64,000 nt of DNA from Intestinibacter bartlettii (GTDB lineage Bacteria; Bacillota; Clostridia; Peptostreptococcales; Peptostreptococcaceae): assembly GCF_000154445.1 (NCBI RefSeq), contig NZ_DS499564.1. The stretch is one strand, 5' to 3'. The notes under the pieces were generated by a model that was given only the letters and a program-made list of their open reading frames with translations, was not told the origin of the DNA and searched no databases. Position 1 is the stretch's first letter. Every line of letters begins with the position of its first letter. Shown in pieces: positions 47,098-54,918 of the stretch. Both the position numbers and the translations under genes were made by a program.

Positions 47098-48663
47098 TTA
47101 AGAACAACTTGCCTTTGCCCCGATTTCTTCCAACACATTTGGGGCCGTCCTTTCATTTGTCATAACGGTTACTAAATCCCCCGCCAAAAGAAGCGTCTTT
47201 CCATGAGGTATTATCTCTTTTTCACCTCTTAATATCGATACAACCAAAGACCCCTCTGGCCATTGTATATCTTTTATACAATGATTATCCATTGTACTAC
47301 CTAATTCTACAGAAACTTCTACTAATGTTTTTTTATTATAACTTCCTTCTAATTTCGAATTATTATTTTGTAATATCCTGTCTAATAAAGCCTCATAAAT
47401 CGGTCTTGTTTTTAATAAATCAGAAACTAAAAGCGCCACTAACGATACAACTGCCAAAGAAAGCAAGTGATTTAGTGAACCTGTCATCTCTGAAATTAAT
47501 ATAATCGCTGTAATCGGTGATTTAACTATCGCTGCAAAATGACCCGCCATCGCAATTACTATAAAGTTTAGTAAATACTCCTGTGGAATATTAAAATAAG
47601 TAACCATAATTATTCCCACAAAATCACCTACCAAAGAACCAAGTGTTAATAATGGAAAGAATATCCCCCCAGGTGCGCCCGAACCAAAGCATACAAAAGT
47701 AAATATAAATTTAATAATTATATAAGCAATTAATAATTCCATATGTATATTTAAATTTTGTAGACTCATTATTAAATCATGGCCACCACCTAATAACGCC
47801 GGCACTGTAAGTCCAACTATTCCAGTTACTATAAAAGGAATTATACATTTCATTTCTATTGATAAGTTTGTTTTTTTGTATAGTATTTGAGATACTAATA
47901 ATCCTTTATTAAAAATCGTTCCACTAATACCTATTACAATTCCCAAAATCAATAATGCCCAATAATATTTTAGAGGCATCGCTGATAACTGTTGGAAATT
48001 TAGCGAAGGCTTTAGTCCAAAGAAGTTTTTAGACGCAAAATCAGCCGCAAGTGATGCCGATATTGCCGAAAGAAGAACTATTGGTGAAAAGTTTTTGTGA
48101 GCTTCTTCTAATGAAAACATAACACCCGCCATCGGTGCATTAAACGCCGCCGCAAGCCCTGCACTAGCCCCGCATGTTATAAAATATTTCTTTTCATTGT
48201 CCATTTTTTTTGTACTCTCTGCAAAACCTTCTCCAACACAGGACCCAATTTGAACAGATGGACCCTCCCTACCTAATGATAGCCCTGTTCCCAAACAAAC
48301 AAGACCACTTACAAATTTTAAAACTAAAACACTATACCATTTTTGTTTAAGTTTTCTGAGCAAAATCCCCTCAACTTGAGGTATTCCACTCCCTGTTATC
48401 ATAGGGTCTATCTTTACTGATTTTCCTACAATATATCCTAAAAATATTAATACCGCAAAAATAGCCGGTATATATACGAAATTTTCTCTTCCTAAACTAT
48501 AGAAGTTTTTGAATAAAGAAAATACGCTCGATAAAATAATCCTATGCAAAACTATTACTAGTCCTACGATTAATCCTACTATTAAAGATTCAGCTAATAT
48601 TTGATATTTTTTCAATTCACCATAGCTGAGCATTCTCCTTGTTGCTGCATGATCATGTTTCAT
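47098..48663 (-). CDS. ClC-family chloride channel/antiporter with TrkA_C domain
   Basis: 521 aa: ten or more helices of the ClC fold with the selectivity motifs GSGIPQVEG, GREGPSVQIG and GSGAPGGIFFP, then a C-terminal RCK/TrkA-C regulatory domain (residues ~440-515, VSVELGSTMDNHCIKDIQWP). In many bacterial ClC proteins the Glu in GREGP is the proton/chloride gate of an exchanger. The attached RCK_C domain suggests ligand gating. Likely role: acid response or anion balance. Confidence 0.93.
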   Translation of the reverse strand: MKHDHAATRRMLSYGELKKYQILAESLIVGLIVGLVIVLHRIILSSVFSLFKNFYSLGRENFVYIPAIFAVLIFLGYIVGKSVKIDPMITGSGIPQVEGILLRKLKQKWYSVLVLKFVSGLVCLGTGLSLGREGPSVQIGSCVGEGFAESTKKMDNEKKYFITCGASAGLAAAFNAPMAGVMFSLEEAHKNFSPIVLLSAISASLAADFASKNFFGLKPSLNFQQLSAMPLKYYWALLILGIVIGISGTIFNKGLLVSQILYKKTNLSIEMKCIIPFIVTGIVGLTVPALLGGGHDLIMSLQNLNIHMELLIAYIIIKFIFTFVCFGSGAPGGIFFPLLTLGSLVGDFVGIIMVTYFNIPQEYLLNFIVIAMAGHFAAIVKSPITAIILISEMTGSLNHLLSLAVVSLVALLVSDLLKTRPIYEALLDRILQNNNSKLEGSYNKKTLVEVSVELGSTMDNHCIKDIQWPEGSLVVSILRGEKEIIPHGKTLLLAGDLVTVMTNERTAPNVLEEIGAKASCS

Positions 48664-48730
48664 AAATATATTTAATCTCCCTTCTATTCAATCTTATTTT
48701 ATTAGAAAAAGAGATTTTATACAACTTAAA

Positions 48731-48768
48731 AAGGATATAAAAAGTACTATTCAAACTTCTTATATCCT
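48731..48768 (-). terminator. Terminator of the methyltransferase pair
   Basis: Stem AGGATATAA / TTATATCCT with a long loop and TTTTTA on the minus strand, right after the second methyltransferase gene. Confidence 0.75.
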
Positions 48769-48781
48769 ATCTTTCTATTTA

Positions 48782-49510
48782 TTATCTACTTTTTATCGCA
48801 CAGACTTTGAACATAGGTGTTGGGTTATAAAAATCATCTTTTATTTTATAAACCCTCCCGCTTATTTCACAATCTATTTTACATGACTCAAACCCTATTT
48901 CTTGTAGAAACTTCTCATCCCACATTGGTCTACGTCTTTTGCTTATTTCTAATTCTTGTTTAATATCATCACATTCTTTTACCAAACTTGAATCCATCAT
49001 ATTATGTGAATGTTCTTCTCCTAATGATTTCATCTCTTCTTTTAATGATACTTTTCCATAATCAGCATCAAAATTTAAAAGAACACCATCTTTTTTCAAT
49101 ACTCTATACCATTCTTTATATGCCTTTTCTATATCTGGCAATGTCCAAGTTAAATTTCTTGAGATAACTACATCAAATTCTTCATCATCAAAATCCAATT
49201 CTTGTGCATTCATAACTCTAAAATCTATGTCATAATCTAATATATCTGCAATTTCATCTGCTTTTTGTATCATTGATTCTGTTAAATCAATTCCAATAAC
49301 ATCATGCCCTAAAGATGATAATATAACAGAGAAGAATCCTGGTCCACATCCTACATCTAGTATTTTTAAATGTTCTTTATCTGGCAAGTTTGCTATTATT
49401 TCATCTTGCCATAATTGTCTTTTATCACTTTTTAATTCTTCTATTCTTAAATCGAAAAAATCATCACTTCTTTTTGACCAGTAATTTTCTATTCTGTCTA
49501 CTAAATTCAC
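48782..49510 (-). CDS. Class I SAM-dependent methyltransferase (paralogue 2)
   Basis: About 242 aa. SAM-binding motif I ILDVGCGPGFFSVILSSLGHD, acidic motif VIGIDLTESM, and a FDVVISRNLTWTLPDIEKAY block shared almost word for word with the upstream gene. The substrate is unknown. The frame extends to an ATG at 49525, but that ATG overlaps GGAGG; the GTG at 49510 lies eight bases from the site and is preferred. Second gene of a tandem duplicated pair, about 90 bases after the first. Confidence 0.83.
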   Translation of the reverse strand: MNLVDRIENYWSKRSDDFFDLRIEELKSDKRQLWQDEIIANLPDKEHLKILDVGCGPGFFSVILSSLGHDVIGIDLTESMIQKADEIADILDYDIDFRVMNAQELDFDDEEFDVVISRNLTWTLPDIEKAYKEWYRVLKKDGVLLNFDADYGKVSLKEEMKSLGEEHSHNMMDSSLVKECDDIKQELEISKRRRPMWDEKFLQEIGFESCKIDCEISGRVYKIKDDFYNPTPMFKVCAIKSR

Positions 49511-49600
49511 TAAAATCGCCTCCATATATACCCTTTTTTATTATTGATATTAATATTTTGTATGTTAATTTTTTAGGTTAACCAATTTATATGTAGTAAT

Positions 49601-50368
49601 CTATTTTTCTCCAATTATCATAAACATTGGTGTTGAGCCATAATTTAATTTTTCTTCTTCATTCCATGTCTTTGTCCAAATATTTTGGTCTATTTTTATA
49701 TTTTTAAATCCTATTTTATCTAAAACTACTCTATCCCAAGAAGGTCTTTTGATTTTGCTAAGTGGAACTTGTCTCGCCAAATCCTCCATTGAATCTATAT
49801 CTGTACATGTATAGTGGTCTTCCATTCCTGAAAGTTCTACATTTTTTCTATCACTTTCATATTCTCTTCTTTTTTCCTCATCAAAAAGATGTAGATACCA
49901 GTTAGCATCGAAGTTTATCATTTTTCCACCTTTTCTCAACACTTTATACCAACTTTTATATGCCTTTTCTGGATCTTTCAAATTCCAAGTAAGATTTCTA
50001 GTTACTATTAAATCAAATTGCCCTTCATCAAACTCCAAATTGTGAGCATCCATTCTTCTAAATTTAATTTTATCTTTCAAATCCCCTGCATTTTGTTTTG
50101 CCTTATTTAACATTTCTTCTGTATAATCAACAGCAGTCACATCATAACCTGCACATGATAATATTATTGAGAAAAATCCTGGCCCACATCCTATATCTAG
50201 AACCTTTAACCTTCTGTCCCCAGCAAAAACTGGTGCATTAGATTTTATAATATCTATCCATTCAAGCTTTTTATTACTTCTTAACTCATCTATATTAACT
50301 TGGCAATATCCTTCCGCTCTATCTGCCCAATATCTTTCGTTTTCCTTTAAAAATTCTTTCATCTTCAT
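49601..50368 (-). CDS. Class I SAM-dependent methyltransferase (paralogue 1)
   Basis: About 255 aa. Motif I VLDIGCGPGFFSIILSCAGYD, then AVDYTEEML and FDLIVTRNLTWNLKDPEKAY. Roughly half of the residues match the downstream paralogue, including a shared N-terminal YWADRAEGY/YWSKRSDDF block and C-terminal RRP[MS]WD. GTG at 50377 is a possible start, but ATG at 50368 has better spacing to AAGGGG. It is preceded by a promoter and a terminator-type leader like that of cooT, which hints that the pair is controlled by the same signal. Confidence 0.83.
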   Translation of the reverse strand: MKMKEFLKENERYWADRAEGYCQVNIDELRSNKKLEWIDIIKSNAPVFAGDRRLKVLDIGCGPGFFSIILSCAGYDVTAVDYTEEMLNKAKQNAGDLKDKIKFRRMDAHNLEFDEGQFDLIVTRNLTWNLKDPEKAYKSWYKVLRKGGKMINFDANWYLHLFDEEKRREYESDRKNVELSGMEDHYTCTDIDSMEDLARQVPLSKIKRPSWDRVVLDKIGFKNIKIDQNIWTKTWNEEEKLNYGSTPMFMIIGEK

Positions 50369-50405
50369 ATTCCCCACCCCTTATAGTTTCTGTAAAAACA
50401 AAAAA

Positions 50406-50452
50406 TGCCATGAAAATACGCGTACTACGAGAGTACTAGTATCTTCATGACA
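50406..50452 (-). promoter_or_regulatory. Leader attenuator upstream of the methyltransferase pair
   Basis: On the minus strand a hairpin TGTCATGAAGATAC / GTATTTTCATGGCA is followed by TTTTTTGTTTTT, ending ~30 bases before the first methyltransferase. It contains an 8-codon frame ATG AAG ATA CTA GTA CTC TCG TAG (50448-50425), and is preceded by TTAACG. A matching arrangement precedes cooT. Confidence 0.6.
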
Positions 50453-50481
50453 CCGTTAATTAATTATTCATCGTTATTTAA

Positions 50482-50510
50482 ATTTTAGCACATTGTTTTT
50501 TTACAGTCAA
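50482..50510 (-). promoter_or_regulatory. SigA promoter of the methyltransferase pair
   Basis: TTGACT and TAAAAT with a 17-base spacer on the minus strand; GTTTGACT and GTGCTA are also present at the cooT promoter. Confidence 0.6.
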
Positions 50511-50538
50511 ACTTTTACACAAATTTTTACATAAGAAA

Positions 50539-50565
50539 AAAGCTCTGATGAAAATCATCAGAGCT
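50539..50565 (-). terminator. Terminator of tRNA-Ser
   Basis: Perfect stem AAGCTCTGATG / CATCAGAGCTT followed by TTTTTTC on the minus strand, four bases from the tRNA 3' end. Confidence 0.9.
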
Positions 50566-50568
50566 TAC

Positions 50569-50660
50569 TGGCGGAGAAGGAGGGATTCGAACCCTCGCAC
50601 CGGTTAACCCAGCCTAATCCCTTAGCAGGGGATCCTCTTGAGCCACTTGAGTACTTCTCC
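50569..50660 (-). tRNA. tRNA-Ser (GCT)
   Basis: Cloverleaf readable on the minus strand: acceptor GGAGAAG / CTTCTCC, anticodon loop CTGCTAA flanked by ATCCC/GGGAT (anticodon GCT, reading AGC/AGT), a long class II variable arm, T arm GAGGGTTCGAATCCCTC, discriminator G and an encoded CCA end. Confidence 0.97.
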
Positions 50661-50741
50661 ATTTCTATTACAAGTATATACTATTTTTTTACAGTAGTCA
50701 ATAATTTATTTTTATTTTATTTATCATTTTAAAAAAATAGA

Positions 50742-50790
50742 TAATGCTTCTTCGAATTTTATCTTATATAAAATCCAAAGAAGCATTTTT
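50742..50790 (-). terminator. Terminator of brnQ
   Basis: Long stem AATGCTTCTT..ATTTTAT / ATAAAAT..AAGAAGCATT, 14 bases after the brnQ stop. Confidence 0.85.
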
Positions 50791-50803
50791 AATCTAATTA
50801 TAT

Positions 50804-52126
50804 TTATGAAATTTGAGTATCTTTTAATTTTTCACCTTTATTTGATTTGCTTGATGTAACTACAATAGATATTACAGATACTATCAATACTGGAATTACC
50901 CAGCTTAATCCAACTTCAGCTAAAGGTAGACTTTGTATAAACCCTACTTTTAAAACATTCATTACACCGAATAAACATGCAACTATTGCTGATATATTAA
51001 AGACTGCATTGCTTTTTATTTTGTTGCTCATTAGTGTTAATACTATTAATGTTACTGCAACTGGGTAGATTATATCTAGTAATGGTCCTGCAACTTTTAT
51101 AATATTACTTACTCCTACAGTTGATATTACAGTTGATATAGCACAAATAGCTACTACTAAAACCTTATAGCTTAATCTTCCTTTTGATACTTCTTCATAA
51201 TATTCTGCTGCTACTGAAGTTAATCCAACTGCTGTTGTAAGGCAAGCAAAGAATACTATTATAGCTAATAAAACTTTTCCCCAATACCCCATTATTAAAT
51301 GAGTTAATGTTGTAAGCAGTAAAGTTTGTCCTATTTCTGGGTCAAGACTAGTTGATGCTGTAGCTCCTATATAACATAATCCTCCATAAACTAATATTAA
51401 AAATATAGCTGCTACTGCATTTGATTTTATTAATATTTTACGTTTTTCGGCTCTATTAGTATATCCTTTAGAGATTATTGAGTTCATTACAAGTGCTGCA
51501 AGTGCTACTGCTCCTAAAGCATCCATTGTTTGATATCCTTGAGCTATACCTTCTGCAAATACGTTGTTTTCTATTTGTGGAACTTGGCTCATATCTCCTA
51601 TTGGTGTAGCAATACCTTTTATTATTAATATAGCTAATGATACTAAAAGTATTGGTGTTAATACTTTTCCTATTACATCGACTACTTTTGATTTTGTTAT
51701 TGTAAGTGCTATAACTATTAAAAAGAATATTATTGAAAATACTAGTGGATTAAAATTAGGTAATAGCGGTAATATACTTATTTCAAAAGTTGTAGCTGCA
51801 GTTCTTGGTATAACAACTGCTGGTCCTATACATGTAATCATTGTTAAACCTAATAGTAAGCCTATTCTTTTATCAACTCTAGATGATATTGATACTGCAC
51901 CATCTTTTTCATAGTCATGATCTAAAGATGTCATAATTCCTGATACGCCTAGGATTATGTCTGCTAATACATAACCTATAAACCCTACAATCCATGCAGA
52001 TCCTGTCATAAATCCTAAAAATGGTGGAAATATTAGATTCCCTGCTCCAAATAACATTGAGAAAATCGCGAATCCTATAACCATAAAATCCATTTTACTT
52101 TTTTCGTTTAAATTTGTTTTATTCAA
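50804..52126 (-). CDS. brnQ: Branched-chain amino acid transporter BrnQ
   Basis: 440 aa, twelve predicted helices, LIVCS family sodium- or proton-coupled symporter for Ile, Leu and Val. Family signature at the N-terminus: GFAIFSMLFGAGNLIFPPFL, and later TTAVGLTSVAAEYYEEVSKG. Monocistronic, with its own terminator. The 632-base upstream region has A+T-rich sites but no T-box or clear CodY box by eye. Confidence 0.94.
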   Translation of the reverse strand: MNKTNLNEKSKMDFMVIGFAIFSMLFGAGNLIFPPFLGFMTGSAWIVGFIGYVLADIILGVSGIMTSLDHDYEKDGAVSISSRVDKRIGLLLGLTMITCIGPAVVIPRTAATTFEISILPLLPNFNPLVFSIIFFLIVIALTITKSKVVDVIGKVLTPILLVSLAILIIKGIATPIGDMSQVPQIENNVFAEGIAQGYQTMDALGAVALAALVMNSIISKGYTNRAEKRKILIKSNAVAAIFLILVYGGLCYIGATASTSLDPEIGQTLLLTTLTHLIMGYWGKVLLAIIVFFACLTTAVGLTSVAAEYYEEVSKGRLSYKVLVVAICAISTVISTVGVSNIIKVAGPLLDIIYPVAVTLIVLTLMSNKIKSNAVFNISAIVACLFGVMNVLKVGFIQSLPLAEVGLSWVIPVLIVSVISIVVTSSKSNKGEKLKDTQIS

Positions 52127-52622
52127 AGTCGTAATCCCCCTATATTTAAAATATATAACTTTATAATTGTTTCATCTGTTTTATAATCTATCTTTATTTC
52201 TGTTAATATATTAACCTATAAAATTTTTATATTAAAATAATAAATATAATATAAAAAATTTTATTATTTGAACTGTTCTGATTTAAGGTTACCATAATTT
52301 TCATTATTTTTTCAATATTTAGCATTCTATTATTTATTTTTTAAACTATAATTGCCATTTTAGTTGTTTTTTTTATTTTAAAAATTATTAGACTTTATTT
52401 ATTCTTGAAATTCATCTTAATTTTATTTATTTTATTAATAAACATAATCATCTAAATTTTTACAATTTTAGGAAAATAGATTTTAAATTTTATTTTATTT
52501 TAATTAGCTAGAATATTTATAATATTATAGCTTCTTATTTTTTTGATAAAAAATATACTTTTGGTTTTAGTTTTTTAAAACAAAATAGAAAATTTATATA
52601 AAAAACTTATTTTAAACAATAA
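52127..52622. other. Intergenic region upstream of brnQ
   Basis: About 500 bases, extremely A+T-rich, no ORF or RNA family recognised. The CodY-like word AATTTTCATTATTTT near 52297 has too many mismatches to call. Confidence 0.5.
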
Positions 52623-52668
52623 AACAGCTAATTTCTATAATATAAATTCCATTATAAAAATTAGCCAT
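52623..52668 (-). terminator. Hairpin downstream of the PHP phosphatase gene
   Basis: Long stem GCTAATTTCTATAAT / ATTATAAAAATTAGC, ~90 bases past the stop of the minus-strand gene, followed by TGTTTTATTGTTT. Confidence 0.65.
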
Positions 52669-52759
52669 TTTGACTGTCATAAATTTTGCATAATATGGTC
52701 ATATAAAAAACATATGCGTTACAAAACCCTATTTTAAGTATACTTTATATATATTTCAA

Positions 52760-53542
52760 CTATATATTTATTTTGTATTTATCTATAAATTTTGAACTAT
52801 GTGAATCTGAGCCAAGAACCACCTTTACATTATATTTCTTGATTAATTCAGCTAAATAACCGCTTATATATACTTCCCCACAATCTTCTTTAAATAATCC
52901 TGCTACATTATAATCCAGTTCATATTCTTTTTCACTTATTAATTTGACCAATTCTTCTAATTTTTTATTTTTTGAATAATCATATGGGAATTTTTTATTG
53001 TATTTTCTCACTAGGTTTAAGTGACCTATTCTTTTTGGTTTATATTCGCCCAAATCAGCATTTATAGCCTTTATAAGCGTGTCATAATATAAGTTATAAA
53101 CCGATTCGATTGAACCTAATAAGTTTACTATTTTTTCGAATTCTTCACTGCTAAAGTCCATACAGTAATATTCATCTTCTATTTTTATCATATGTACTGA
53201 CAATATGCCGTCTTCTAAATATTTTCCGTATTCATCTAACAAAGATTTTATTTCTTTTTCAAATCCCTCTACGTAATCAACCTCTGCACCTACATTTATT
53301 TTAATCTTATCTTTATATCTATCTTTTAATTTATTTACGTCATTTATATAACTCTTCAATTGCTCTAATTTTATAGAACTATCATTATTTGGAGCTGGGT
53401 CTGTAAATCCTTTTGGTAATGGAAAATGCTCAGTAAATGATATTTCATCAAGCCCTACCTTTATAGCTTTTTCTACATATTGTTCAAATTTATCATCTGT
53501 CCCATGAGGGCAGTATGGTGTATGTATATGTCCATCTTTCAT
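52760..53542 (-). CDS. hisJ: PHP-domain histidinol-phosphatase (HisJ family)
   Basis: 260 aa. PHP metal-binding motifs: DGHIHTPYCPHG, EISFTEHFPLP, GAEVDYVEG, SVHMI, GHLNLVRKY and LGSDSHSS. This is the HisJ family that dephosphorylates histidinol phosphate, but family members also act on other phosphates and no his operon is nearby. AAGGAG lies just before the ATG. A terminator separates it from the nickel-type operon upstream. Confidence 0.88.
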   Translation of the reverse strand: MKDGHIHTPYCPHGTDDKFEQYVEKAIKVGLDEISFTEHFPLPKGFTDPAPNNDSSIKLEQLKSYINDVNKLKDRYKDKIKINVGAEVDYVEGFEKEIKSLLDEYGKYLEDGILSVHMIKIEDEYYCMDFSSEEFEKIVNLLGSIESVYNLYYDTLIKAINADLGEYKPKRIGHLNLVRKYNKKFPYDYSKNKKLEELVKLISEKEYELDYNVAGLFKEDCGEVYISGYLAELIKKYNVKVVLGSDSHSSKFIDKYKINI

Positions 53543-53564
53543 AATTCTTCTCCTTATTCAAAAA

Positions 53565-53597
53565 AAGAACAATACAATGTTACTTGTATTGTTCTTA
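53565..53597 (-). terminator. Terminator of the cooT operon
   Basis: Stem AAGAACAATACAA / TTGTATTGTTCTT followed by TTTTTTG on the minus strand, 7 bases after the His-rich gene stop. Confidence 0.85.
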
Positions 53598-53604
53598 TGA
53601 TTAA

Positions 53605-54021
53605 TTACATATTTTTCTTAGCTTCAACTAACATTTCGTTAGCTTTGTTCATATATTCTATAGCTTTTTCTATGCACTGAGCTGTTTCAGTTTTACCCAT
53701 AGCTTTAGCTTTTTCTACCCATTCTTGGAATCCTTCTTCATGAGATTGATTGTGGTTTACCCAATGAACTAGTAATATGTTTAAAGTTTTTTCATCTTTA
53801 TTTTCTGCAACTGTTCCGTGGTCATGTCCACAACCGCATCCATCTCCGTGATCATGTTCATGAGTATGTTCGTGTCCGTGGTCATGTCCGTGGTCGTGTC
53901 CGCATCCACAGCCATCCCCGTGACTATGAGTGTGAGCATGTTCGTGTCCATGGTCATGTCCACATCCGCATCCATCTCCATGATCGTGGTGGTTTCTTAT
54001 TATGTCTTTGTTAAATATCAT
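53605..54021 (-). CDS. His/Cys-rich putative nickel-binding protein
   Basis: 138 aa. Residues ~10-70 are three near-repeats of an HDHGHEHTHxH + GDGCGCG unit, with about thirty histidines and six cysteines, a strong metal-binding (Ni, Co or Zn) stretch. The C-terminal half (~75-138) is a helical domain (LLVHWVNHNQSHEEGFQEWV, then KAKAMGKTETAQCIEKAIEY). No signal peptide, so it is cytosolic. Last gene of the cooT operon, 16 bases after the DUF3842 gene. It could store nickel for CODH/acetyl-CoA synthase, a role like that of His-rich CooJ, but it does not look homologous. Confidence 0.8.
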   Translation of the reverse strand: MIFNKDIIRNHHDHGDGCGCGHDHGHEHAHTHSHGDGCGCGHDHGHDHGHEHTHEHDHGDGCGCGHDHGTVAENKDEKTLNILLVHWVNHNQSHEEGFQEWVEKAKAMGKTETAQCIEKAIEYMNKANEMLVEAKKNM

Positions 54022-54037
54022 TTTGTTTCTCCTCCAA

Positions 54038-54454
54038 TTATTTTATGTTGAATTCTTTTTTAATAACCTTTATTGTATCTTTTATTAATAAAGATAATGG
54101 TTTATTTTCTACCCCTACTAAAGAAAAATTCTCTGGCATAATAGGTAACAATATTTTCAGGGCTTCGCTATCGCATATTGCCTCGCTTATTTTACTAGTA
54201 ACCTCACCCATCATTGTATTAGGCATAGTCACTGCAATCGGTGCTACTATTATATTTGCTTTTTTAGATGATACTACTATAGCATTTTCCCCTGTAGCAC
54301 CTTTATTAGCATGGGATTTCATCATTGCGCTAGTAGCAATTGAATTCGTCCCTAAAGCATATATTTCTATATATGTTGGTAACTCTTCTCTTAAAGATGA
54401 TATAATTTGGGCACCTATTCCCCCACCCATTCCATCTATTACTGCTATTATCAT
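54038..54454 (-). CDS. DUF3842 family protein
   Basis: 138 aa. Starts with a Rossmann-like glycine loop (MIIAVIDGMGGGIGAQIISS) and holds conserved stretches GTNSIATSAMMKSHANKGAT and VAPIAVTMPNTMMGEVT. DUF3842 is a family of unknown function in anaerobic Firmicutes. It sits between cooT and the His-rich gene, which suggests a nickel- or CODH-related job. GAGGT precedes the ATG. Confidence 0.85.
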   Translation of the reverse strand: MIIAVIDGMGGGIGAQIISSLREELPTYIEIYALGTNSIATSAMMKSHANKGATGENAIVVSSKKANIIVAPIAVTMPNTMMGEVTSKISEAICDSEALKILLPIMPENFSLVGVENKPLSLLIKDTIKVIKKEFNIK

Positions 54455-54515
54455 GTGCTATACCTCATTTTGATATTTAATAACTAAGATAAATTTTAGT
54501 ATCTAGATACTATTA

Positions 54516-54707
54516 TTAATCTTGAGCTAATATTATTTTGTGATCTATTAATTTTATTTCTTTTATATACCCATCTAATATTTTTTCTTCACCTAATAAA
54601 TCAGTTAGATATACTTTTCCATTTGTAGGAGTTACATCTACTACATTTTCCATAACTCTTGTTAATTCGTTATTTTTTCCTAATAAAAATGCTGAAGATT
54701 CACACAT
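54516..54707 (-). CDS. cooT: CooT-family nickel-binding protein
   Basis: 63 aa starting MCESSAFLLGKNN; the conserved Cys2 right after the initiator Met, VMENVVDVTP, VYLTDLLGEEKILDGYIKEI and the closing DHKIILAQD match CooT, a small dimeric nickel-binding protein linked to CO dehydrogenase maturation (named from Rhodospirillum rubrum cooCTJ). The frame extends to a GTG at 54716 within GGAGGGTG; ATG at 54707 gives the usual MC- start. First gene of a three-gene operon with its own promoter and attenuator. Confidence 0.85.
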   Translation of the reverse strand: MCESSAFLLGKNNELTRVMENVVDVTPTNGKVYLTDLLGEEKILDGYIKEIKLIDHKIILAQD

Positions 54708-54766
54708 ATAAATCACCCTCCTAATTAATCCCCTTAAAGCGATTTTTTATAAAAAAAACCAAAAAA

Positions 54767-54818
54767 GATTCCTAAAGTATTACTATACTATAGAAACCTT
54801 CATGATTTCGTTAAACAT
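54767..54818 (-). promoter_or_regulatory. Leader attenuator upstream of cooT
   Basis: On the minus strand GGTTTCTATAGTAT / ATACTTTAGGAATC forms a hairpin followed by TTTTTTGGTTTTTTTT, ~60 bases before cooT. Just before it lies TTAACGAAATCATGAAG. A 12-codon frame (MFNEIMKVSIV, 54818-54783) runs into the hairpin. The TTAACG-N3-TCATGAAG word also occurs in front of the methyltransferase pair. Confidence 0.6.
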
Positions 54819-54834
54819 TATTATCCTTAACTTC

Positions 54835-54864
54835 AGTATAGCACTACTGTTATTGGAAAGTCAA
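54835..54864 (-). promoter_or_regulatory. SigA promoter of the cooT operon
   Basis: TTGACT and TATACT with an 18-base spacer (TGC directly before the -10). Transcription would start near 54828. Confidence 0.65.
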
Positions 54865-54918
54865 ACACAATATGTAAAATATTGTATTTGACTTCAATTC
54901 CATTTTGTTATCACTAAA

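Noticed and set aside
52297..52311. CodY box before brnQ
   Set aside because: The AATTTTC half is present, but the second half does not match; too many mismatches for A+T-rich DNA.
53818..54051. Open frames opposite and in other frames of the His-rich gene
   Set aside because: They are produced by the repeat composition; the His-rich frame has a ribosome site, a start and operon context.
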